Below, piece after piece: positions 8,339-16,764 of a stretch of DNA of 29,224 bases. Positions within the stretch are counted from its first letter, which is position 1. Each line of letters opens with the position of its first letter. The notes below the pieces were generated by a model. It was not told the DNA's origin and did not search any database. It saw nothing but the letters and a program-made list of their open reading frames with translations. Source of the DNA: Thalassiosira profunda (lineage: Eukaryota; Bacillariophyta; Thalassiosirophyceae; Thalassiosirales; Thalassiosiraceae); the NCBI GenBank assembly GCA_036939355.1, contig JALLAP010000084.1, positions 1 to 29,224 of the forward strand, written 5' to 3'. Position numbers and translations under genes: made by a program.

Positions 8339-11300
8339 ATGATGGCCCACCGCCTCCTCGTATCCGCCGGCCGCCTCTCGCGGCGGCCCCTGTCGCTGCG
8401 CGCCTTCTCCTCCACTTCGCCAGCGGCAGACAGCATCTTCAATAAGATTACCTTCATAGGCGCCGGAAAGATGAGCCAAGCGATGCTCTCGCCCCTCATC
8501 ACCAACAACCTCCAAACGCCCTCGTCCATCACCGCCTACGACGTGTCGGACGCGACGCTCGACAAAGTCCAGGAGATGTTTCCCGGCGTCCAAACAGCCA
8601 CGTCGATTCCAGAGGCCATTTGCGATTCCAGCCTGATCGTGTACGGCGTCAAGCCCCAGAATTGCGAGCGGGTGCACGCGGAAATACGCCGGGCCAAGAT
8701 GGAGGGATCGGGGGTGCGGGACGACGCCATCTTGCTGTCGGTGGTGGCGGGCATGCGGATCCAAAACTTCATCGATGGCAGTGGCGTCGACCGGATTGCC
8801 CGAAGCATGCCCAACACTCCCGCGCAGGTGGGGGCCGGAGTAACCGTATGGAGTTGCACGGAGAACATCGACGCCAACGAGCGGAAGAAGATAAAGACGG
8901 TATTGGATTCGTTTGGCAAGACGGTGTTTGTCGATGATGAGAGTTTCATCGATATGAGCACCTCCATCAGCGGATCGGGGGCAAGAACATTGACAGCAGC
9001 CTCCCCGTCGGGCAGGGAATCTCTGGATTTGCTTGAAAATTCAAATCAAATTTCTAAAGAAAATTCAAATCAAATTTCTAAATCAACCTTCGAATTCGAA
9101 TTTTGATTTTGATTTCGAACTCAATTGTGAACTCAAATCGAGGAAGGCGTGATGCTTTGCTCTCTTTCGATCTGCCTCGATGGCCTGGTGGGATGCTGTA
9201 GTGGCACTGTTTGCTTTGGGGCAACTACTGCCATCTTGTTTCTCTCGGTTTTTGAGTTTGGTCAGGTTGCAAGTGGTTCGATGCAACCCACGCTCTCTCC
9301 AGGCACAATCATCGTCACCAACAAAGTCGCTCGCTACTTCCAACGGTGGTCTGTGAATGACGTCGTTGCGTTCTACCCTCCTTCAGAAGACTGTCTCGCG
9401 ATTGGCCTTTCGAAGAGTGCAAAGTTTGTGAAGCGTATCGTTGCAATTGGTCCGTGCAAAGTGGAAGTGAATGGTGGAGCGCTGTTTGTGGATGGAGCAA
9501 TGCGCGAAGAAGCTTTCATCAGAGAAGAGATGCAGTACACCTTTGGTCCAGAATTTGTACCGAGTGGCCACGTGTTTGTTCTGGGCGACAATAGGAATGA
9601 CAGCTTCGATGGAAGTGATTGGGGTCCATTGCCGATGACTAGCATTGTTGGGAAAGCTTTGCTGTTTAAAAAGTAATGATGCTAGATTAGTTAGGGCCCA
9701 GTCAAGTCAACTACCTCATCGTCCGAATCGCCCGTCAAGTCAACCTCAGTCCTCGCCTTCTTCTTCGCCCCTTCGCGGTAGATGCCACTCGAATCTGCAG
9801 AGAGTTCATCGCTGGTGATAGGAATACGCACGGGCCCTCCATCCATCCAGACGACGGTGAATTCGCAAGTCTGAGGAGTAGCATCCTTCGTCACCCTGAA
9901 TTCGACAATGAGATCCGCCAGCGCAGATAGCCCCTTCCTCTCGTCGCAGATGCAGCCCGCCAGCAAATCGCACCCCCTCCCAATGCCTCCGCCACTGGAC
10001 TTGGTCTGCTCGAATTCCTTGGACCTCACATGGTCGTGGTAGAAGAAATGAGCAAATCCAACGTAGCCCTCCACCATCTGGTAGAACTGCTCATGCTTGC
10101 GCCCGAAGAAATAGAATGCCCTGACGAAGGAACACGTCGCCCAAATCTTCTTATCCTTGCGTTTGAACCATGGCAGGCCAGCCAGATGAGGGATGCCAGC
10201 GATTTTTTCAGGACGAAGGGCAACGAGTGGCAGCAGAGCGGGGTTGTTGTTGGCGTCACGCTGGAAGAACTCGCCAAACGGATCGACCGGCGAAACATGC
10301 ACCCACGCCATCAAAATTCCAGCTCGCACGCGTCCCCGGACTACGTCGGCGTCCCTGTCGCCGGGGAGGGTCGGATCCTTCAACAGGAACTCAATCGGAC
10401 GAACGGACGTGGCGTCCGCCAAAGCGGTCTGGTACCCGCGCGACGATGCAAGCGCCGCGTCCAATGCTGCCATCCGTTCCTCGAACTGTGCATGACGGTG
10501 GTCCCTTTGCGACTGCGTTAGCCTGTCGATATGAGCGCACACCATTGCAATCTCCAGATTCGTCGCGTCCGATCTTGCATAGAGCTCGGCAGGGAAGCCA
10601 TAATTTTTGTTGGGGAACTCCACTGTCACCGTCTCGCCAAAGCCTTCATCGTAGTACTCGCAAAAGTAGCGCCACACCCCGCTCTCTTTCTTTTTGGACG
10701 TGACTACGTTGCATTCTTCCACGACGCACTCATAGCACCTGAACAGATGAGGCGATCCTCTGACAGAGTTTGGCTCGAGCTCCCTCCCGTGGCTGGCGCA
10801 GTGTATGCACCTGGGACTGATTTTGTTGGCCTCAATTCTCTGAGAAAGAGCCACCCTCTCTTCAGCGCCCAGCTCTCGAGGAATTCGATTCATCCTAGCG
10901 CTGACCCACGTCTTGTGTACCCAATCGTATTGAGCCTTCCCAAGTAGTCGGTTCAACGCATCGTACATCTGACCCGTGGATTGATCGATACGCCATTTGT
11001 TCGCCTTCAGGGCATGCTCGTTGCAGTACATATTCTCGAATTCGACTTGGGTCGGACAGTTGGGGTCGAAGCAAGTGACCTTTGCTCGCTTCTTCTTCTG
11101 TTCCCCAGCATCCATGGCGCTCTTATATCCTACCTTCCTTCCTTGACCAGGTTTGCTTTGTGCAGCAGAGCCGGCTTCGGACCGAATGCGCCAATGTTTG
11201 GTCAGCAGAGATTTCATCTGACCTTCTGCTTTGGTCCTCGTGGCCTCGTCGTTGACGGCTCGAGGGACTACCCTCAGGTATAGCGCAAAGAACTTCCTCC

Positions 11301-13579
11301 AAAGAATCTTTCGATTTTCACCTTCAAGTCTCTTAAATGATGAAAGCAGCTTACCATCGTCGTTCCTCAGTGTGTCCTCTGCGTCCTTGATGAACTCGTG
11401 CAGCTCCGCGGGGAGCCTCGGCGCGGCGTGCAGCTGGTTCCGCCTCACCAACCACCACCCCGCAAGGCCGACGCAAGCGGCAGTGGCGAGGACGATGTGC
11501 AGAGTGCTGGTCGATCCAGACCCCATCCCCTGGGCCGACGCCCCCTGGAGGCAGGAGATGAGCAGCAGAGCACGGAGGGAGGCGCCACCTCGTGCGGCGC
11601 CGAAGCGACGCACGAGGTGGGAGATGCAGGAGTGCAGGGAGATGATGGCACCGACGCACATGCGGCCACGCTCCATTACCCCCCAATTCCTCTTGCCTGG
11701 AAGGCATCCCCCCATGCTAGGCCCCCGAAGACGGTGGGGCCCGCAGAGGACGGGAAGGTGGCAGAGTTCATGAGGTCCGGAGGAGTGGATGCCGTGGTCG
11801 GGGTCCATGTTGGGCGGGAGGTGCTCGGCGGCGGCGCGGACGGCGAGCAGAATTTCGTCGTGGAGGTCGGCGGGGAGGGCGTGGCGCTCGAGGAGGGCTC
11901 GACGCTCGGCGAGGACTCGACGCTCGGCGAGGGCCGCCTCGCGCACGGCCTGGGTGGCGTCGACGTGGGCGTTCCACCAAGCAGCGAGCCGAGCCTCCTC
12001 TCGCCGCTCCTTGCGCTGGCGGCGACGGTCGGCCTGAAACTGGGCGCGTGCGACCAGAACACACTGCACCTGCTCGCGCTGATTGGCGTCCGTCGTGCTG
12101 CTGGTTGACCAACTCTTGAGCGCCTTGCGGGGACGGCGGTTGCAGGGCTCAGCGTCGGGCGCAGGGCCCTGCGCCTTGTCGCCGGCCGTGAAGGTACGCA
12201 CCAACTTGTCAAGGTCTTGCAGCTCATCCGCCCGCCTCTCCCGCGCCGTGGCACGGTTGCGGCGGCGGTTGCGGCGGCGCCTGCTCGTCCTCGCGCGGTA
12301 GCGTGCAAGCTCCCATCCTTGGCCACGAACACGGGGAGGATTGCATCCTTGGCCACGAACATCCGCATGCGGGACCGGATCTTCGTCGGGCACGGGGAGG
12401 ATCGCCTCCGTCGGCTCCGGAGGCTCGCGGTGCGCATCGGCCACGGCCGCGGCGGGGACGGATGGAACGAAAGGGCGAGCATTCGGATTGAGGCCCCTCT
12501 TGCTCAGCGCCGCCAGCGCCAGCGCTCCGCTCTTCGTTTGCAAGAAGTGGAGCAGCTCCGCGCCCAATCGTTGCAAATCAGTGGGGCAATCCTCCGCAAA
12601 CAACTGCCCACACGCACTGCTGCGTGACTCTGTCACAGCCGCCACCATCTTACGTGGGTGATGCGATCGGTACCAATGCTTCAGCTTCCTTTCCGTGAGG
12701 GGCGATAGCTGATCCGGGTCCGCTATGAAGCGTCTGCCAGCACCATTGTCGCCCAAGAGGAAGAGGGAAGAGAGAGGGGAAGAGAGGCGGAAAAGGGCGC
12801 GCGCGCGGGCTTTTGATTGGCAGTCTTTTGGCTTCTTCTACGTAGGAATTTCGTGTAGCTACTCCAGCCGAAAAAGGCAGACAAGACAGCCGAGTGAGGT
12901 GCAGATTCTTGCCCGCTTCTCCTCCTCACCCATTCCAGTGCATCTGATGGGACAGCCTGTCTCAGCCAGGAGCTGACCAATAGATTGAAGTGGTGTGGGT
13001 GAATTGGATGATCTGCGGTCCGACCTGCCATGGCGAGGCTCGGGATCACGCGGGGAAATGGCCGGCATACATCTTCTTGTTGATGGAGGCGATGATCGAC
13101 GCGGGGGTGCACATGGGATTCAGTCGGGAGACGGCCACGACGCTGGTGCATCACACGCTGTTGGGCAGTACCAAGTTCGCGATGGAGACGGGAGAGCAGT
13201 GAGTGGCTAATTGTTGCTACTGACATGTTGCAATCGTCATTCTTATTTGACTGTCGCTCTCAATTGCAACTGCAGTCCGGCAGTGTTGAGAAACAGTGTG
13301 ACGAGCCCGGCGGGAACGACGGCAAGCGCGATATACGAGCTGGAGAACGGCAAGTTCCGAACAGTAATTAAGGATGCGATTTGGGCGTGCTATCGGCGGA
13401 GCCTGGAGATGGGCGGGCAGTGCAGTCAGGTCGGACCGAACAGGGCCACGATGGCGAGCGGGCCGCCGACGCCGTTCGGCGCGGAAATGCCCCCCGGAAA
13501 AAGTCACCACCCCGTGGAGCCGCCCGTGGGCGAAATGATGGGGGTGCAATCGTCGTTGCAGGAGCCCGGGAAGAGGTAG
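8339..13579 (+). CDS. Pyrroline-5-carboxylate reductase, interrupted by about 4.1 kb
   Basis: P5CR makes proline from pyrroline-5-carboxylate with NAD(P)H. The 5' part (8339-8980) encodes a mitochondrial-type presequence ([12 protein letters not shown]), the Rossmann motif FIGAGKM at residues 39-45, [10 protein letters not shown] and [17 protein letters not shown], and stops mid-motif at SISGSG. The 3' part resumes at 13062 with [19 protein letters not shown]. It crosses a normal 77-nt intron (13199-13275, GTGAGT..GCAG) to give [18 protein letters not shown] and ALEx-type C-terminal helices ([11 protein letters not shown]), and ends with a TAG at 13577-13579. Joining 8980 to 13062 gives 360 aa in frame, with the conserved GSGPAY rebuilt. 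The segment between has no GT-AG ends (starts GC, ends GG). The gene is either disrupted, spliced non-canonically, or misassembled. Confidence 0.8.
9035..9082. repeat. Perfect 24-bp tandem duplication, AT-rich
   Basis: Two identical 24-bp units (9035-9058 and 9059-9082) are followed by TTCGAATTCGAA and several TTTTGATTTTGA-like steps. The block lies 54 bp inside the left border of the segment interrupting P5CR and differs sharply in composition from the surrounding GC-rich coding sequence. Confidence 0.85.
9152..9676 (+). CDS. Signal peptidase I (S26 family)
   Basis: 174 aa. The family removes signal or transit peptides at a membrane with a Ser/Lys dyad. All boxes are present: a hydrophobic N-terminal helix (about residues 19-36), SGSMQPTL with catalytic Ser43, [15 protein letters not shown] with general-base Lys94, and the closing [20 protein letters not shown] 9152 directly follows an in-frame GTG. 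The short length resembles bacterial-type organellar enzymes (thylakoidal processing peptidase or mitochondrial inner-membrane peptidase); no plastid leader is visible, so location is open. Base composition is clearly lower in GC than the neighbouring genes. It lies wholly inside the P5CR interruption, and its stop is 14 bp from the stop of the convergent large ORF. Confidence 0.85.
   Translation: MLCSLSICLDGLVGCCSGTVCFGATTAILFLSVFEFGQVASGSMQPTLSPGTIIVTNKVARYFQRWSVNDVVAFYPPSEDCLAIGLSKSAKFVKRIVAIGPCKVEVNGGALFVDGAMREEAFIREEMQYTFGPEFVPSGHVFVLGDNRNDSFDGSDWGPLPMTSIVGKALLFKK
9691..12648 (-). CDS. Large unrecognised protein with Cys clusters and C-terminal SUMO-interaction-like motifs
   Basis: 985 aa from the first ATG (12648); the frame is open further upstream to beyond 12756, so the true start may lie in another exon. 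The N-terminal third is low-complexity: a basic stretch near residues 119-140 ([15 protein letters not shown]) and Ala/Glu/Arg helices with [15 protein letters not shown] repeats. One hydrophobic helix ([19 protein letters not shown]) sits near 383-401, preceded by a signal-like [13 protein letters not shown]. The C-terminal half looks properly coding. It has CFDPNC..MYCNEHA near 521-543 (C-x4-C..C-x2-H), CIHC near 611 and CYECVVEEC near 637, all likely zinc sites. The end is [17 protein letters not shown], two V(V)DLT motifs in acidic context as in SUMO-interaction motifs. No nuclease, helicase or transposase motif is recognised. The part around 11400-11800 may contain an unrecognised intron or a second start. 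Confidence 0.5.
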   Translation of the reverse strand: MVAAVTESRSSACGQLFAEDCPTDLQRLGAELLHFLQTKSGALALAALSKRGLNPNARPFVPSVPAAAVADAHREPPEPTEAILPVPDEDPVPHADVRGQGCNPPRVRGQGWELARYRARTSRRRRNRRRNRATARERRADELQDLDKLVRTFTAGDKAQGPAPDAEPCNRRPRKALKSWSTSSTTDANQREQVQCVLVARAQFQADRRRQRKERREEARLAAWWNAHVDATQAVREAALAERRVLAERRALLERHALPADLHDEILLAVRAAAEHLPPNMDPDHGIHSSGPHELCHLPVLCGPHRLRGPSMGGCLPGKRNWGVMERGRMCVGAIISLHSCISHLVRRFGAARGGASLRALLLISCLQGASAQGMGSGSTSTLHIVLATAACVGLAGWWLVRRNQLHAAPRLPAELHEFIKDAEDTLRNDDGKLLSSFKRLEGENRKILWRKFFALYLRVVPRAVNDEATRTKAEGQMKSLLTKHWRIRSEAGSAAQSKPGQGRKVGYKSAMDAGEQKKKRAKVTCFDPNCPTQVEFENMYCNEHALKANKWRIDQSTGQMYDALNRLLGKAQYDWVHKTWVSARMNRIPRELGAEERVALSQRIEANKISPRCIHCASHGRELEPNSVRGSPHLFRCYECVVEECNVVTSKKKESGVWRYFCEYYDEGFGETVTVEFPNKNYGFPAELYARSDATNLEIAMVCAHIDRLTQSQRDHRHAQFEERMAALDAALASSRGYQTALADATSVRPIEFLLKDPTLPGDRDADVVRGRVRAGILMAWVHVSPVDPFGEFFQRDANNNPALLPLVALRPEKIAGIPHLAGLPWFKRKDKKIWATCSFVRAFYFFGRKHEQFYQMVEGYVGFAHFFYHDHVRSKEFEQTKSSGGGIGRGCDLLAGCICDERKGLSALADLIVEFRVTKDATPQTCEFTVVWMDGGPVRIPITSDELSADSSGIYREGAKKKARTEVDLTGDSDDEVVDLTGP
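12314..12361. repeat. Short tandem repeat, 30-bp period
   Basis: CATCCTTGGCCACGAACA occurs at 12314-12331 and again at 12344-12361. In the large ORF on the minus strand this gives VRGQG twice. A second in-frame repeat, 18-bp period, lies at about 11898-11932 and gives the AERR(V/A)L pair. Confidence 0.75.
12757..13061. other. Right end of the P5CR-interrupting segment, no gene assigned
   Basis: The stretch holds a run of alternating GC (about 12796-12809) and the probable 5' region of the large minus-strand ORF. The frame just before P5CR resumes reads through in both directions without a recognisable domain. Confidence 0.4.
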
Positions 13580-13738
13580 AGTTGGAGGCTGCAACAACTT
13601 TCATCAGGCTTATCTTAAAAGCGCATCAGACGGAAGACAGAAAGAAAAAATTGGGAATGCTTTGGGGCGTGACGCAAAGGCAGAAAGGCCGCTGCAGCGT
13701 GAGAAGCTGGTTTAGAGTTAGAGAAGACTTCCTCCCAA

Positions 13739-16413
13739 TCAGCGCGCGTTTACGACCGAGACAATGTAGGAGGCCTTCAATTCGCTTCGCTTCTCCTCCA
13801 GGAAAACGATGCCTTGTTTGATATCCTCCGCCACAACAAAACGCTCCTGCAGCTTCGTCTCTTCTGTCTTGAGCTCTCCGCTCAAGCGGTGGAAATCGGA
13901 TTGAAGCCCCGAAAGCTGGCCTTGTATCTCTTTCACGCTTTGGTGTCCGACTGCTGCCCTCCTCATTTGCGACAAAACTGCCTTCTTTCCGTCCATGATA
14001 CGTGACTGGTTTGCGATTCTATCAGACAACTTGATGGCTTGCCTCTGTAGGCTGTGAAGCTTCTCGAGCATAGCGTATTCGTCAGGCGACTTGTCGCGCA
14101 GCGCCCGCCACCTGTGAAGAACGACAGGCTGTCCGATTTCCGCCGCGAGGGCAGAGTTAGTGTCGATCTGCTTCGAGAGATCGAGCTGAAGCGACGAAAG
14201 TACCTCGATCCGTTCCCTCTGCTTTTCGAGCGATACTTTTGCAGCGATCTTTCGTTTGAGCAGCTCGGTTGCCGTCGCCTTGGCAGCCTCGAGCTCGCTC
14301 ATCATCCGTCCGAATCGAACGTCGCCAATTGCGTTCAAGGTTCCGTGCGCGTCAATCACTTCGTTGATTCGGCGGTGCTCGCAGTCGGCTGCAATGAGGT
14401 TTGCTCCGATGATGTCCTTCTCGCCCAGGATCCGTCGGTACCTCTGTCTCAACAAATCCCTCTGCGTGTACTCGTCGTCAATTTGACGACCAAGCTCGTC
14501 AAGTATGGAGTCATTTGCGGCCCTTCTCTCGTCAAGCTTGGCGCTCTTGCTGCGAAAGCTTGCAATATCACGCTCGATGCAGGCGCAGTCCGCGTCCACT
14601 TGACAGTGGTGACTGTGCTCCTTGAACACCAGGTCGTCAGCTCTGGCGACGTCATCCTTAATCGACCTCATCTGCGTCCTGAGCGTCACCAACTCGGTCT
14701 TGGCCTGATGCACAGACTCCCGCAGCGAGATGAGCGTCTTGTTCTCCAAGTTGTGCCCTTCCCGCGCTGCCTCGCACAGCTTGTGCTGGTCCCGCACCCT
14801 CTCTTCCGCCTCCGCGGAGGCAGACTCCAGTGCTCGATTGGCATCTTCCAGCGACTTGAGGGATTGCTGCTTTTTCTGTACGTCAAGGCGAGCAAAGTGC
14901 TATCAGAACATCGCATTGCAACCAGGTAGAGGGGTACAGGTAGAGGAGGGCTGAACAAACATCTCACTCACCTGCAGCGCCTCGTAAACCCTCGCCAAGC
15001 GCTGCTTATCTCGGCCCTCCTCCTCGGTGAGCGCTCGGCGAGTCTTCTGCAGCTCGTCGACAGCTCTATTGATGCCGATCAGCTCTGTTTCTTGGATGGA
15101 TAGAGTGCTCTCGTTCGCCTTGGTCAGTTCTAACACACGGTGGCTCGCCTTTTGCGACAGGCCTATCTTCCGGCCGACCAAATCGTTCTCCTGCTCCGCT
15201 CGTCGGACCTCTCGCTTCAAGACCTCCGCCTCCTTCCTGCCCAACGGAAGGTCGTTTTCTAGCTTGGCTGCTCGCGCATTCAGCTCGTCCAGTTCGCCCT
15301 GCAGAATGACTCGCTCCTTTTCATTCGCCGTCGCTTTCTTGTCGATCAGTGCGAGAATCGTGCTCGTCTTTGCCCTGTCCTTGAGGAGGCCATCTCGCTC
15401 CTTAGTGAGGGTATCCAAATCTCTCTGCTTGTCCGCATTTCCCTCCTGAATCTCTTTGTTGGCAGCGTGTACCTTATCGAGCTCGCGCGTGGTTTCCTCC
15501 TCGCTCTTCGCTAGCTCATTGAAATCTTTGGAGCATGCTTGCTGCTTTCTCAGCAACTCAGCCACCTCCTGAGCGCAGCGGTCCGTCAACTGCGCCTCTC
15601 TGTCGCGCTCGGCCTTGAAATCTGCCAGCTCGCTGTTGGCCACGCGCAACGCCTCGACCAACATCCCCTTGGATCTGTCCGCTTCGTTGTGCTCTTGTTC
15701 CGCAGCCAGGGCTTGCTCCTGAGCCTCATCAATTTTGCCTGTTAGCGCGTCGATGCTGGCGAGGGATTGATCTCTTTGCTTGACGGAGGCTTCGACCTCC
15801 TTTTCCTTCGCCTTGAGCTGTGCACGCAAATCGTCCAGGAGAGCACTCTTCGCGGTGGCCTCGGATCGGCTTTGATCGATGGCCGTCGAGAGGGATGCCC
15901 GCTGTTTGGTCTGCTCCTCTTTCCAGCCGGGCCCTTCTTCGATCCTGGCCTTCATGCGATCGATCTCCGCGCTCAACTGCTCCGCCCGATCCTCTAGCGA
16001 CGGAATTGTGGAGGAATCAATTCGATGCGCATCCTCCTCCATCTTCCTGATTTGTTCCATCTTGAGGTCGCTCCCTTGTTGCGTTGCAGCATCCCGTTCA
16101 CTTGCCTCGGCGTTGTGCTGTTGTTTCTGCGCGAGACCGGTTTTCGACTATCAACTGCACGCTGCAGCTCTCGGCACTGATCCACCTTGGCCCGAATTTG
16201 GGCAAAGGCTTCGTCCTCCACGCCAGCATCGGTGAGGTCTTGGACAAGTGTGTTGTATCCAATATCGTCTAGGAACGCGTCGTAGGCGTCGGCCTCTGAC
16301 CCCACAGGGGCGGCAACACTGGGGCTGGGTCCGGATGCGAGGGCCGTCGAGAACGAGCCATCCTCGGCACCGCCCTTGCGAAACAAATCGTCGTCATCGT
16401 CAACTGGAGCCAT
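13739..16413 (-). CDS. CFAP58: CFAP58-like flagellar coiled-coil protein
   Basis: Almost wholly coiled coil, about 849 aa, close to the usual length of CFAP58 (CCDC147), an axoneme-associated protein needed for flagella in animals and protists. Family-like features are the central run of charged heptads, a segment around QETELIGINRAVDELQKTRRALTEEEGRDKQRL, and the C-terminal HRWRAL..SPDEYAMLEKLHSLQRQ. Exons on the minus strand are 16413-16156, 16126-14972 and 14875-13739. The second intron (14971-14876, GTGAGT..ACAG, 96 nt) is clear. The first change of frame is not. The only in-phase GT..AG after CRELQ is 29 nt long (16155-16127); a 59-nt alternative starts at GTGGAT. A one-base error is equally possible. 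The N-terminus is acidic (MAPVDDDDDLF). It implies a flagellated life stage. Confidence 0.75.
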
Positions 16414-16764
16414 GTTGGTAATCCTAGGCAGCCAAGATCACAACCACCCGCTCTGGCTCGCAAGAGGTCAATTCAAGACTGCCGCTCTCAGGCTTACCCT
16501 CTGCTCAGGCGGATGGCAGAGCCTCCGACTTTTTGATCGATTGAACCTTTTGAGAGAACCAGAAATTTGATTGTATCCCGAGCTTTTGGCCGGCGGGGCC
16601 TCTCGTTCAGTCTGCCTCTCGACACGCTCTTGGGAGGCACTCGTCGTGCCTCCCGGCTGAGTTGATACGCGAGACTTAGACTTTAAGGAATAAGTTCAAG
16701 TCTCCCCAGCTCTTTACGCGTTGCCTGCTCCTCTGTCACCACACTCCCTACAAACCGCCCACCT
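16414..16764. other. Intergenic with strong hairpin, no gene seen
   Basis: The 351 bp lie between the auxilin-like gene end and the CFAP58-like start. They include a perfect 9-bp stem with 5-nt loop (GGGAGGCAC at 16632-16640, GTGCCTCCC at 16646-16654). No T-run follows it as in a bacterial terminator. Confidence 0.55.
16632..16654. repeat. Perfect 9-bp stem-loop
   Basis: GGGAGGCAC, loop TCGTC, GTGCCTCCC. The stem has seven G-C pairs out of nine. It lies 220 bp upstream of the CFAP58-like start codon and 110 bp beyond the auxilin-like ORF's 3' side. It does not match the histone mRNA stem-loop consensus. Confidence 0.6.

Larger units (their letters stand above)
8981..13061. mobile_element. 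4,081-bp segment inside P5CR, candidate insertion
   Basis: The borders are set by the P5CR protein pattern (GSG|PAY), with a 2-bp ambiguity because GG occurs on both sides. The segment carries an AT-rich left end with a perfect tandem repeat, a signal peptidase gene on the plus strand and a large ORF on the minus strand. I see no terminal inverted repeats, no clear target-site duplication beyond GG, and no recognisable transposase, integrase or reverse transcriptase. Calling it mobile is therefore an inference from position only. Confidence 0.35.

Noticed and set aside
8981..13061. Reading the P5CR gap as a normal GC-AG intron
   Set aside because: The left border G|GCAAG could serve as a GC donor, but no AG directly precedes PAY. 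The nearest in-frame AG would add eight residues inside the active-site loop.
12723..13226. 167-aa minus-strand frame overlapping the resumed P5CR exon
   Set aside because: The plus strand encodes conserved P5CR here; the antisense translation is unrecognisable.
14054..14929. 291-aa open frame antisense to the CFAP58-like gene
   Set aside because: No domain, and it ignores the intron that the coiled-coil gene requires.
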